The translations under genes and the position numbers were made by a program. A stretch of 64,000 nt of DNA. Origin: Spirochaetota bacterium. GTDB taxonomy: Bacteria > Spirochaetota > Spirochaetia > Treponematales > UBA12059. Positions 1-8,538 of this stretch are shown piece by piece. Below the pieces are notes generated by a model. The model was not told the DNA's origin. It searched no databases and saw nothing but the letters and a program-made list of their open reading frames with translations. How positions within the stretch are numbered: position 1 is the first letter of the stretch; every line of letters begins with the position of its first letter. The DNA is taken from assembly GCA_018262985.1 (NCBI GenBank), contig JADFDI010000001.1:62001-126000 (forward strand). Direction: 5' to 3'.

Positions 1-360
1 CTCTTCTCGTACAACAAGGATTTCGACGCGATCGAGGAGCGGCTGAGCGCCGCCGGTTTCGGCGTGTCGGATATCCGCAAATCCGACCACGCGTTCGAGG
101 AGTTCGGGCGCGTGCGCCTGTCGACCTTCCAGTCTTCCAAGGGGCTCGATTTCCCGGTGGTGCTCCTCTTCCTGAATCGACCTCCGTTCGTGGGCGACGG
201 TTACGAGGATGCCGCCGCCGAGCGCATGCGACGCAGCTCGATCTACGTGGGCATGACGCGCGCAATGGACCATCTCGACGTCCTCGCATACGAGGAAGCG
301 TCCTCGCCCGCAATCGCCGACCTCGTCGGGCTCTTCTCCGATGAAGGGCAGGACCGGTGA
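1..360 (+). CDS. UvrD/Rep-family DNA helicase, C-terminal part (5' end outside window)
   Basis: The reading frame is open from base 1, so the gene begins upstream of the window and only about 119 C-terminal residues are visible. They hold two classical superfamily 1 helicase motifs: a motif V region (STFQSSKGLDFPVV, where the family has a QSSKGLEF-type sequence) and motif VI (IYVGMTRAMDHLDVL, family VAxTRAxxxL). These line the ATP and DNA sites of UvrD/PcrA/RecB-type enzymes, which translocate along single-stranded DNA. The stop codon overlaps the GTG start of the next helicase gene (GTGA), so the two are very probably cotranslated and may act as partners, as AddA/AddB or AdnA/AdnB do. Whether this partner also carries a nuclease cannot be seen. 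Confidence 0.85.
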   Translation, partial: LFSYNKDFDAIEERLSAAGFGVSDIRKSDHAFEEFGRVRLSTFQSSKGLDFPVVLLFLNRPPFVGDGYEDAAAERMRRSSIYVGMTRAMDHLDVLAYEEASSPAIADLVGLFSDEGQDR

Positions 361-3134
361 CGGACGGACCGAAACTCTCCGCGGCGCAGCTCGAAGCGGT
401 TGCTTACCGAGGGACCGCGCTCCAGATCATCGCCTGCGCGGGCTCGGGCAAGACCGAAGCGGTGTCTCGGCGAGTGGCCGCGCTGTTGGCGGAGGGCGCG
501 GAGCCCGAGTCGATCGTCGCCTTCACGTTCACGGAAAAGGCCGGCGCGGAGCTCAAGGAGCGGATATACCGCCGCGCGGGCGAACTGCTGGGCGGGACCT
601 CGACCGAAAGGCTCTCGCCCATGTACGTGGGCACCATCCATGGCTGGTGCTTCCACACGCTCCAGGCCTTCGATCCGCGCTTCGGCAACTACGAGGTCAT
701 CGACGAACACCGCCACGCCGCGCTGCTCTCGCGCGAGGCGAGAGCGCTCGAGCTCAAGGGCCTGGCCGGCCGCCATTGGGATGGCATCCGCGCCTGGATC
801 CGCATCGTCGACCTGGTCGGCGACGAACTCCTCGATCGAGGCGCGCTCGAGGCGGCGAGCCTGCTCGGTCGTTGGGACACTTACCTCGGGCTCATGGACC
901 GCTACCGGCTCCTGACCTTCGGGCGCCTCGTGGTCGAGCTGATCCGCCTGCTCGAAGATCCTGTCGCAGGCGCGAGGATCCGGGCGCCGCTCCGTCACCT
1001 CGTGGTCGACGAGTACCAGGACGTGAATCCCGCGCAGGAACGGCTCGTCTCGTTGCTCGCTTCTGACGGAGCCTCGCTCTGCGTCGTAGGCGACGACGAC
1101 CAGGCCATCTACCAATGGCGCGGAGCCGACGTGGCCAATATCGTGGGATTCGGGCGTCGCCGCCCCGAATCCCACGGCGTGCGCCTTCTCGAAAACCGGA
1201 GAAGCCGCCCCGGCATCGTCCGCGCCGCGTCGGATTTCGCCTCGCGCATCGACGGCCGTCTCGAGAAGTCCATGCATGCGGTTCGTCCCGATGACGGCGA
1301 CGCGCTCTTCGCTTGGTCCGCCCCGACCGATCTGGAAGAGGCGGAAATCCTCGCCGACACCGTCGTGAGGTTGCGCGCGCAGGGCCGGCGCTGGTCGGAC
1401 ATGGCGGTCCTGCTCAGATCCGTGAGGGGCGCGGGAGGCCCGATCATCGCCGCCTTGAACGCCCGCCACGTGCCCGTCTCCGCGGGCGGACGCACCGGCC
1501 TGTTTCTGGTGCCCGAGCTCTCCGCGCTCGGCGAGACGTACGCGTACCTCGCCGGGTTCCAATGGCGTGACGGGGCCTTCGGCGCGCCGCGCGATCCCGA
1601 CCTCGGCGCCGCCTCTGCGACGCTGCATGCCCGGTTCCCGGCTCGGACCGTCGCGGATATCGAAGGCTACGTCGTCGACTGGAGATCGTTCTATACCCGG
1701 CTCAACACCAAACCGGTCGATCTCGTTTCCGACTACTACCGATTCCTCGACTGGCTCGGGATTCCCCGCGCGCTCGGACCGGGTGAGGACGGAGATTCCG
1801 GTCTGCTCGGCTCGCTCGCGCGCTTCTCGAACCTGCTGGCCGACTACGAGCATATGAACAGGCGGGGCCGCTACTCGGGCGAAGGCGGCAAGCTCGTCTT
1901 CGAGCCGGGACCCGACCGGGGCAAGGCGTATTGGTTCGGGCTCGGGAATTACCTGCTCCACTACGCCTTCGGCGCCTATGAGGATTTCGAGGGTGAACCG
2001 GCGATCGGGGCCGACGCGGTGCAGGTGCTGACGGTGCACCAGGCCAAGGGACTCGAGTGGCCGGTGGTATTCCTGCCGAGCCTCGTCGACGGCAGGTTCC
2101 CTTCGTCACGGTCGGGCCGCGCCGAGGAATCGCCCTTCCCGGAATCGGTCTTCCCGGCGGAGAAGCGCGAACGCTACGCCGGCACCGACGCGGACGAACG
2201 GCGGCTGTTCTACACCGCCATGACGAGGGCCCGGGACGCGCTCTATCTCTCGTGCTTCGATCGCAAGTCCCGGGCGTTCGCTCCTTCTCCTTACCTGCTG
2301 GAAGTGGCGGGCGGTACCGTCCCCCGCCCCCCCGACGATTTGCCCTTGCCTGAAGTCCCCGCCGGATTCGTCCCGCCGACGGCGGAACGCGTCGAGCTAT
2401 CCTTTTCCGAGCTGGCCACGTGGGAGGATTGCGGCAACCGTTGGCGGCTCGCGAATTCCTTCGGATTCGAGAACCGCCTGGCCGAGGAGCTCGGCTACGG
2501 CCACGCGGTGCACCACGTGCTCAGGATGATCGCCGAACGGGTGGCGAATGGCGGCGAAGCGCCGGACGAACGGGAAGTCGCGGAGCTGGTCGGGCGTGAG
2601 TTCTACGCGCCCTTCGCCAATCCCGGCGGCCACGAGCGCATGGTCGCGTCGGCCCGCAGGCTCGTCTCGCGCTACCTGTCGGAATGGCGCTCCGACCTCG
2701 ACCGGATCTGGGCCGTCGAGCGGCCCTTCGAGCTCCACACGGAAGACGGTCTCGTCTCCGGGCGGGCCGACGTGGTGCTCGACCGGGAAGGCGACGCCGA
2801 CGGAACGCTGGCCATCGTCGACTACAAGACGTCCGCCACGCCGGAATTGACGGCCCGCTACGAATGGCAGCTCCGCGTATACGCCCGCGCCGCTGAGCTC
2901 GAGGGCCGCGCGGTCGGGGCCGCCTGGCTCCACGACCTATCGGGCGACGAACGCTCGGCGGTGGATATCGGAGAGGCGGCGCTCGACGCGGCGGTCGAAC
3001 GCGCCCGGCGCGCGCTCGCCGCGATCCGCTCAGGCGATTGCCCTCCGAGGCCCGAAGCGAGGAAGTGCGCGTCCTGCGACTATCGCCGCGTGTGCGGCCG
3101 GCGGGATCCCGCCGCGGACGATGCCGATGAATGA
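357..3134 (+). CDS. UvrD-type helicase fused to PD-(D/E)XK nuclease with Fe-S cysteines (AddB/AdnA-like)
   Basis: A 925-residue protein starting at GTG 357, which overlaps the preceding stop. The N-terminal SF1 helicase has a Walker A loop (CAGSGKTEA, about residues 26-34), a DEYQDVNPAQ motif II, a GDDDQAIYQWRGAD motif III, a QAKGLEWPVV motif V near residue 562 and a YTAMTRARDALYL motif VI. The C-terminal 230 residues are a RecB-family nuclease: GRADVVLD, then IVDYKTS and a QLRVYA tail. A cysteine near residue 690 (WEDCGNRW) plus C904, C907 and C913 form the pattern of a 4Fe-4S cluster, as in AddB, AdnA and Cas4. The likely role is double-strand-break end processing or degradation of foreign DNA. 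Joining helicase, nuclease and Fe-S cluster in one chain beside a second helicase resembles AdnAB more than RecBCD; that assignment is inferred. Confidence 0.85.
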   Translation: MTDGPKLSAAQLEAVAYRGTALQIIACAGSGKTEAVSRRVAALLAEGAEPESIVAFTFTEKAGAELKERIYRRAGELLGGTSTERLSPMYVGTIHGWCFHTLQAFDPRFGNYEVIDEHRHAALLSREARALELKGLAGRHWDGIRAWIRIVDLVGDELLDRGALEAASLLGRWDTYLGLMDRYRLLTFGRLVVELIRLLEDPVAGARIRAPLRHLVVDEYQDVNPAQERLVSLLASDGASLCVVGDDDQAIYQWRGADVANIVGFGRRRPESHGVRLLENRRSRPGIVRAASDFASRIDGRLEKSMHAVRPDDGDALFAWSAPTDLEEAEILADTVVRLRAQGRRWSDMAVLLRSVRGAGGPIIAALNARHVPVSAGGRTGLFLVPELSALGETYAYLAGFQWRDGAFGAPRDPDLGAASATLHARFPARTVADIEGYVVDWRSFYTRLNTKPVDLVSDYYRFLDWLGIPRALGPGEDGDSGLLGSLARFSNLLADYEHMNRRGRYSGEGGKLVFEPGPDRGKAYWFGLGNYLLHYAFGAYEDFEGEPAIGADAVQVLTVHQAKGLEWPVVFLPSLVDGRFPSSRSGRAEESPFPESVFPAEKRERYAGTDADERRLFYTAMTRARDALYLSCFDRKSRAFAPSPYLLEVAGGTVPRPPDDLPLPEVPAGFVPPTAERVELSFSELATWEDCGNRWRLANSFGFENRLAEELGYGHAVHHVLRMIAERVANGGEAPDEREVAELVGREFYAPFANPGGHERMVASARRLVSRYLSEWRSDLDRIWAVERPFELHTEDGLVSGRADVVLDREGDADGTLAIVDYKTSATPELTARYEWQLRVYARAAELEGRAVGAAWLHDLSGDERSAVDIGEAALDAAVERARRALAAIRSGDCPPRPEARKCASCDYRRVCGRRDPAADDADE

Positions 3135-4821
3135 ACGCGCCGCCTCGCTCGAGGATCGGAGAGCCGCCGACGGAACGATCGCATTGCATGCGGCGCCGCT
3201 CGCGGTTTACGCGTTGGCGTTCATGGTCGTGCCGATTTCCGCCCTCCGTCTCGCCTTCGCGGAACCGAGCTTCTCCGCGGCGCTCGGCGGGGCGTGGTCG
3301 GGACTCTCCGCGTTTTCCCGACTGCTCGGCATGCCCGACGCGATCCGCGCGATGCTTGGCACCGTATGGATCGGCGCCCTGCGAGCCGTCACGCTTTTCA
3401 TCTGCTCGTTCGCGGTCGCCTTGCCGGTCGCCCGCCTGGGGAACCGGCTTGTCAGAAGGGGCGTGAAGCTTATGCTGATCGCGCCAGCACTCCTTTCGTG
3501 GGTCTCGATCGCGACGGGCCTGCGCTCCGTCTTCTCTGTCGACGGGCCGATGGTCGCCCGATTGGCCGCGTTCGGTCTCGAGGCCGATTTCTTCGGCGAT
3601 CCGCGGTTTTTCACGATTCCCTTCATGTCGGGAATCCTTTCGAAGGATCTCGGCTTCTTTACCCTGCTTTTCGTCGATGCGATCGAGTCGATCGACCGCG
3701 GGCTCATCGACGCCGCCCGTTGCGACGGGGCGTCGGAACCGAAAATCGTCCGGACGATTATCGCGCCGCTCGTAATGGATCGGGCGGCGCTGGTCGCGGT
3801 CCTGCTTGCGCTTTCGTTCGCTGGTTCCACCTTCGAGCCCCTCATGACTCTCGCGAACCCGGCGCTTCGATCTGATTGGGATACGCTCGGCACCTACGCA
3901 TACCGGGTCGGCGTCGCGGGCGGCGACATGTCGATCGCGATGGCGGTTATGGTTCTCGATGGCCTCCTGGGACTTGCGGTCGCCCTGCCGGTTCTGGCGC
4001 TCCTCGGATCCTCGGCCGCCCGTTCGAGCAGGAACTTGCTGGATGGATCCCGTCATCCGATCGGAGGCCGAAACGCCGTCGTGCCGTTCGGCCTGGTCCT
4101 CGCCGGAATCGTGACGCTCCTTCCCGTCGCGGCCCTGGTAGCGGGTTCCGGCGGATTCGATGCGGCGATTTTCAGGGACCATCGCTTCGCGCGGGCGGCG
4201 CTCGCGAGCCTCATGCAGGGAATCGGAGGCGCGTTGACCGGCGTCTTGCTGGCCTATTCGTTCGCCGCGCTGTTCTCGGGGAGGAGCGTCACCGGAACGT
4301 CGTTCGCAGCGTTCGTGGCGGCATCGCTCGCCGGTTTCTTCAGCGGAGGTTTCGTCGGATCCTACGTGGCCGCGCGTCTCATCGGCATCGTCGATACATC
4401 TTTCGCCTTGTTCCTGCCCTGGGCCTTCAACCCCGCCTTGGCCTGGTTCGCGTTCCTGGAATTTAGGTCGCTGCGCGCCGGCATCGGCGACGCGCTCGAA
4501 GTGGACGGCGTCGGAGCGTTCCGCCTCCCGATCGAGTTGGCGAAGGCCGCGGGGCCGGCCTTCGCGACGATAGCCGCCATCTCGTTCGTGGCCAGCTGGA
4601 ACAACTGGTTCGCGGGCGTGTTGCTCACGCACCGGGAATCATTGACCCCGCTGCCGGCGCTCGTCCGTTCGCTCGGGCTTTCCGATACCTCGGCGCTGTC
4701 GCTCGGCCAGGCGCGCGTGGCTCCGGGGCTCGCGGACCGGTCGGCCCTGGCTCTCGCTTCATCGATCTTGCCGGCAGGCTTATTGGCGCTCGCCGGAATC
4801 ATCACAAGGAGAAAATCATGA
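3121..4821 (+). CDS. Fused two-subunit sugar ABC transporter permease (LplB-like plus YtcP-like halves)
   Basis: A 566-residue integral membrane protein. The first half (to about residue 310) ends with an EAA loop (DAARCDGASEPKI) followed by DTLGTYAYRVGV, a signature of LplB/UgpA-type CUT1 permeases. The second half has its own EAA-like loop (DALEVDGVGAFRLPIELA) and the SWNNWF segment seen in MalG/YtcP-type partners. These are normally two separate genes, so this is a fusion of both membrane subunits. ATG 3121 is used here; ATG 3127 is an equally possible start, and either overlaps the helicase gene. The stop overlaps the ATG of the binding-protein gene. No ATPase subunit is encoded nearby, so it probably shares an MsmX-type ATPase encoded elsewhere. 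FbpB/ThiP proteins are also two-domain permeases, but the motifs and the family 1 binding protein point to a sugar substrate. Confidence 0.8.
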   Translation: MPMNERAASLEDRRAADGTIALHAAPLAVYALAFMVVPISALRLAFAEPSFSAALGGAWSGLSAFSRLLGMPDAIRAMLGTVWIGALRAVTLFICSFAVALPVARLGNRLVRRGVKLMLIAPALLSWVSIATGLRSVFSVDGPMVARLAAFGLEADFFGDPRFFTIPFMSGILSKDLGFFTLLFVDAIESIDRGLIDAARCDGASEPKIVRTIIAPLVMDRAALVAVLLALSFAGSTFEPLMTLANPALRSDWDTLGTYAYRVGVAGGDMSIAMAVMVLDGLLGLAVALPVLALLGSSAARSSRNLLDGSRHPIGGRNAVVPFGLVLAGIVTLLPVAALVAGSGGFDAAIFRDHRFARAALASLMQGIGGALTGVLLAYSFAALFSGRSVTGTSFAAFVAASLAGFFSGGFVGSYVAARLIGIVDTSFALFLPWAFNPALAWFAFLEFRSLRAGIGDALEVDGVGAFRLPIELAKAAGPAFATIAAISFVASWNNWFAGVLLTHRESLTPLPALVRSLGLSDTSALSLGQARVAPGLADRSALALASSILPAGLLALAGIITRRKS

Positions 4822-6272
4822 AGACAAAGAAAACCGGAGTTGGAGCCGTGCTGTCCGCCGCGCTCGCAGTGGCCACGCTCGCGGTAGCGACGCTCGCGCT
4901 GTCGTGCGGCGGCGGATCGGCCGAGCCGGTCAGCATGTACCACTGGGACTTCGCCTGGTCGGCCGGGTCCCCGATCGCCGCCCGGATCGCGGAACGAACC
5001 GGGGTGGTAGTCGATCCCATCTCGGCGCCCTGGTCGGAATGGCCGGCCAAGCTGAACGCCATGATGGCGGCCGGCGACATGCCCGACGTCTTCATCACCT
5101 ACGGGCCCGGCGACGTGGACGTGTTCAGGCGCTTGCGGGACGAAGGCGCCATCCTCGGATTGTCCAAGTACCTTCCCGATTATCCGAACATCGCCGCGCT
5201 GCTCGCGCGCTGGCCGGACCAGGCGAAGGGCGGCGAGTTCCATGCGTTGCCGGTGGAAACCCGGCTCGACCATGCCTTCATGATCCGGGCGGACCGGCTC
5301 GACGCGCTCGGACTTTCCGTACCCGGCACCGTGGATGATTTCCTCGAGGTCGCGCGGGCACTCAAGGCCCGCTACGGCGGGTATCCCATCTCGTCGAGCC
5401 CGGCCCACACCGCGGGGTTCTTCTGGCTCTACCCGATCTTCTACGCCTACGGCGGCGCCTGGGACGACTGGGTCGAGGAGGAAGGGCGGCTCATTCCCGC
5501 CTGGATTTCGGCGGGCAACCGCGAGGCGCTCCGCTTCATCGCGGGACTCTACGGGGAAGGTCTCCTGGACCCGGAGTTCTTCTCGAATTCCGACGCCGAC
5601 AAGCAGGAGAAATTCCTTTCGGGCAAGGCCAGCATCGTGATGGAAGGCAATTATCCCGCCTACGTCGAAGGGCTCGCGAAGCGCGACCCGGCGGCACGGA
5701 TCGCCGCGTTCGGAACGCTCGAGGGGCCGGGCGGGCGCGGCATGTGGGGCATGGACAACTTCTTCACCGCGGTTTCGATCAACGCCAGACTCCCCGAGGC
5801 GAAGATCAGGAAAATCCTGGGCTTTTTCGAGTTCCTCTACTCGGACGAAGGACTCGAGCTCCTCCGCTACGGCGTCGAAGGCACGCATTGGAAGAACGAG
5901 GATGGCCGCCGCGTTCCCCTCCTGCCCGTCGCCGGAGGGACCGTGGAGCCCCTGGCCCGGGTCGACCCGTCCGCGTCGCTCCGGTATTTCGTCGAGTTCG
6001 ACGCGGTGCACTATCCGGAATGGACCCCGCGCCGCGCGGAGCTCGCGGCGATCGCCGACGAGGCGCTCCGCTACGGACGCTTCAACCGTTACCAGTACGA
6101 TCCGACCGAAGCGGACGCCGCGTACTCGAAGATCCTCTACGACCTGGTCCTGCGGCATTACGTCGAAATCGTCAGTTCCGCGGATTTCGACGGCGCCTGG
6201 GATTCGTTCCGGGCCGCCTTCCTGGCCGAGGGAGGCGCCAAGGTGATCGAGGAGAGGAACAAGCGACCCTGA
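4818..6272 (+). CDS. Extracellular solute-binding lipoprotein, family 1 (sugar ABC transporter)
   Basis: A 484-residue protein with a lipoprotein signal (MKTKK, hydrophobic stretch, then LALS-C at about residue 30), so it is expected to be anchored outside the cytoplasmic membrane. The mature part begins with features of family 1 sugar-binding proteins: WSEWPAKLNAMMAAGDMPDVF followed by a long domain rich in Trp and Tyr. The start is supported by an AAGGAG box just upstream and by the ATGA overlap with the fused permease. Together they form a sugar or glycan uptake pair lacking its ATPase. The closest recognised context is the LplB/YtcP/YtcQ group of Firmicutes and spirochaetes. The substrate cannot be read from the sequence. 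Confidence 0.88.
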   Translation: MKTKKTGVGAVLSAALAVATLAVATLALSCGGGSAEPVSMYHWDFAWSAGSPIAARIAERTGVVVDPISAPWSEWPAKLNAMMAAGDMPDVFITYGPGDVDVFRRLRDEGAILGLSKYLPDYPNIAALLARWPDQAKGGEFHALPVETRLDHAFMIRADRLDALGLSVPGTVDDFLEVARALKARYGGYPISSSPAHTAGFFWLYPIFYAYGGAWDDWVEEEGRLIPAWISAGNREALRFIAGLYGEGLLDPEFFSNSDADKQEKFLSGKASIVMEGNYPAYVEGLAKRDPAARIAAFGTLEGPGGRGMWGMDNFFTAVSINARLPEAKIRKILGFFEFLYSDEGLELLRYGVEGTHWKNEDGRRVPLLPVAGGTVEPLARVDPSASLRYFVEFDAVHYPEWTPRRAELAAIADEALRYGRFNRYQYDPTEADAAYSKILYDLVLRHYVEIVSSADFDGAWDSFRAAFLAEGGAKVIEERNKRP

Positions 6273-6371
6273 TCGCGGGATTTTCGCGCGGGTCGTGACG
6301 CCCCCTGTCACGCCCGACCTCACGCTGAGGCTCTTGAAATCGAACGATCAATTTCAGAAGGAGGGAAAATC

Positions 6372-8252
6372 ATGGCGGATTCGCTCAGGCTCAGGGACAT
6401 TTTCCAGGACAGCATCTTCCGCGTGCCGGACTACCAGCGCGGCTACGCGTGGGAGGAAAGCCAGCTCGGCGATTTCTGGGAGGACCTCGAGGTCCTGCCG
6501 GCGGGCAAGATGCACTATACCGGCGCGCTCTTCCTCGAACGTTCGTCGCAGGTCGATCCGGAAGACCGCTGGCTCGTCGACGAGGGCTTCGCCAAGTACG
6601 ACGTGGTCGACGGCCAGCAGCGCCTGACCACCATCGCCATCTTGCTCAACGAGCTGATCGGCGCGCTCGGCGAGGGCGAAGGCTATGGCCAGTCGCCGAA
6701 GGCCGAGCTGGTGGGCAAGTACCTGTACCGGAAATCCCTGAGCGGTAACCTCAAGAGCTACATGGTCGGCTACGCGGCCTCGGACCCGAACCATGGCCAC
6801 CTGCTCGCGAAGATCTATGGCGACAGCGCGGCGGTGGTCGGGAACTCCTACAACGCATACGTCCGCAACCTCGAGTTCGCGCGGGACTTCTTCCGCGAGC
6901 GGGTCCGCGCGCTGCCGCACCCGAAGCGCGAGGAGCTCTTCCTCAAGCTGGCGAACCACCTGCTCTTCGACCGCCGCGAGGTGGAACCCGGGCTCGAAGT
7001 CGAGTCGGTGTTCGAGACCATGAACAACCGCGGCAAGAAGCTGACCATCCTCGAACGCCTCAAGAACCGCCTCATCTATATCAGCAAATACCTCGAGCTC
7101 GGCCCGGACGAGCTCGCGACGCTCAGGAAGAAGATCCACGACACCTGGGGAGTCGTCTACGCCCAGCTGGCGCGGAACCCCGCCGCCATCCTCGACGAGG
7201 ACGACTTCTTCATTTCCTATTTCTCGCTGCTCGAGAAAGGGAAGGAGTCCGTCTTCTCGAACGAGTCGGCCGACGAGACCGTGTTCCGCATGTTCTCGCA
7301 CCGCGCCGAACGGTATGGCTACGAGCGCGTGACCTACGGCGCGATCGACGAATTCCTCGCCGGGCTCGCGGCGAGCGCGAAAGCCTGGTACGAGATCCAC
7401 AACTCCGGCCGCAACGACGTCCTGAAGCGCATCCTCAGGCTGACCACCATCCGCGACGTCAAGATCTTCCTGGTCGCGGTCCATCTGGACCCGGGGACGG
7501 ACGCCGCGAAGCGCCGCGTGCTCGAAAAGGCCGAGCGCGCCCTCTTCCGGAACAACGTGCCGGGCATGGACATGTTCGACGCGCGCGACTTCGCCAACTG
7601 GGCCCGCGACCTCTACGGGGAAGAGAAGGACCTGGCGGAAATCGATCGGAGGCTCGACGAGGTGCTCGCCCGGCCCGTCGACAAGGACGCGTTCCTGACC
7701 GGCGTCGGCTACCTGTTCACCTACGTCCGGGGCAACCATGGCTACCACCGCTGGAGCGCGCTCAAGTACTTCCTATACTGCTACGACGAAAAGCTCCGCG
7801 CGGAATTCCGCGAGCGCGACATCAAGCTCGACTACGACCGCTTCGACGAGGACAGCATCGAGCACGTCATTCCCCGGACCTGGGAGAACAACTGGCCCCA
7901 CGCCTTCGACGGCATCGGACTCCGCAGGAGCCGCGACTACGACTGGCGCAACGCCATCGTCAACAGCCTCGGCAACCTGACCGTGCTGGCCGGCGGCAAG
8001 AACTCGTCGCTCGGCGACCGGGACTGGGCAACCAAGAAGGCGCGCTACGCCACGGGCTGCTACAACGAGATCGAGATCGCGCGCGAGGCGGCCTGGACGG
8101 TCGGGTCGGTCACCAGCCGCGGCCTCAAGCTGCTCGAGTTCCTGCTCGACAAGGCCGGCGGCCCCGCGCTCACGGACGAGGAGAAATTCCGCGCCCTCTA
8201 CCCGAAGGAGAACGTCGCGGAAGCCATGCAGGCACTCCATGGGCGCGCGTGA
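6372..8252 (+). CDS. DUF262/DUF1524 protein, GmrSD-like nuclease (likely phage defence)
   Basis: A 626-residue protein preceded by a strong AAGGAGGG ribosome-binding site. The N-terminal DUF262 domain carries YQRGYAW and the signature DGQQRLTT near residues 80-87, thought to bind and hydrolyse nucleotide in GmrS-type proteins. The C-terminal DUF1524 domain has an HNH-like pattern: IEHVIP near residue 496, then NSLGNLTVL and an asparagine at KNSSLGD, typical of GmrD-type nucleases. Single-chain GmrSD proteins are type IV restriction factors that cut modified phage DNA. The gene sits just before the type III-like restriction operon on the same strand, separated by 286 bases that hold that operon's control region, so it is probably a neighbour in a defence island rather than a subunit. 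What modification it recognises is unknown. Confidence 0.85.
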   Translation: MADSLRLRDIFQDSIFRVPDYQRGYAWEESQLGDFWEDLEVLPAGKMHYTGALFLERSSQVDPEDRWLVDEGFAKYDVVDGQQRLTTIAILLNELIGALGEGEGYGQSPKAELVGKYLYRKSLSGNLKSYMVGYAASDPNHGHLLAKIYGDSAAVVGNSYNAYVRNLEFARDFFRERVRALPHPKREELFLKLANHLLFDRREVEPGLEVESVFETMNNRGKKLTILERLKNRLIYISKYLELGPDELATLRKKIHDTWGVVYAQLARNPAAILDEDDFFISYFSLLEKGKESVFSNESADETVFRMFSHRAERYGYERVTYGAIDEFLAGLAASAKAWYEIHNSGRNDVLKRILRLTTIRDVKIFLVAVHLDPGTDAAKRRVLEKAERALFRNNVPGMDMFDARDFANWARDLYGEEKDLAEIDRRLDEVLARPVDKDAFLTGVGYLFTYVRGNHGYHRWSALKYFLYCYDEKLRAEFRERDIKLDYDRFDEDSIEHVIPRTWENNWPHAFDGIGLRRSRDYDWRNAIVNSLGNLTVLAGGKNSSLGDRDWATKKARYATGCYNEIEIAREAAWTVGSVTSRGLKLLEFLLDKAGGPALTDEEKFRALYPKENVAEAMQALHGRA

Positions 8253-8343
8253 GCGGCCGGCCCGAGGTCCACGGATTCCGCGGGGCGTGGTATAGTTTCC
8301 CGTTCGAGCGCGCGGCTGGTATTGGAATGCGTTGAATCCTGCG

Positions 8344-8386
8344 GAGGGCGAGCGACGGATCGGTTTCGAAACCGTCCCTCGCCCTC
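8344..8386. promoter_or_regulatory. Large imperfect inverted repeat upstream of the restriction operon
   Basis: The arms 8344-8358 and 8372-8386 pair over 9 bases, one C-C mismatch, then 5 bases, around a 13-base loop; the loop region overlaps a 14-base palindrome (8361-8374). No T-run follows on the plus strand, so a classical terminator for the DUF262 gene is not obvious. A regulator site or an RNA structure in the mod leader are alternatives. Confidence 0.55.
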
Positions 8387-8390
8387 ACCA

Positions 8391-8424
8391 TGCAATGGAT
8401 TGCGACCTGAATGGCGCCATTGCA
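8391..8424. promoter_or_regulatory. Second inverted repeat (TGCAATGG / CCATTGCA)
   Basis: TGCAATGG at 8391-8398 is matched by CCATTGCA at 8417-8424 with 18 bases between. A shorter palindrome, AATGGCGCCATT, lies at 8410-8421. It shares TTGCA-type sequence with the larger palindrome downstream and could be an accessory operator. Confidence 0.4.
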
Positions 8425-8460
8425 TTTGCAAGTGATTAAATCGATATCGGAGAAGTAATT

Positions 8461-8484
8461 GCGATTGCAACATGTTGCAATCGC
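8461..8484. promoter_or_regulatory. Perfect 24-base palindrome, candidate operator of the mod-res operon
   Basis: The 24 bases equal their own reverse complement, centred on CATG with ATTGCAAC and GTTGCAAT arms. The direct repeat TTGCAAG appears at 8426, 8485 and 8523. A possible promoter, TTGCAA (8475-8480), 17 bases, TAATTC (8498-8503), uses the right half of the palindrome as its -35 box, so a bound protein would block transcription of mod. The WYL-domain regulator encoded at 19954 is the obvious candidate ligand; this link is inferred. Confidence 0.65.
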
Positions 8485-8538
8485 TTGCAAGTCGACGTAA
8501 TTCGCCGTTGACCGACCTTTATTTGCAAGGAGACCCCC

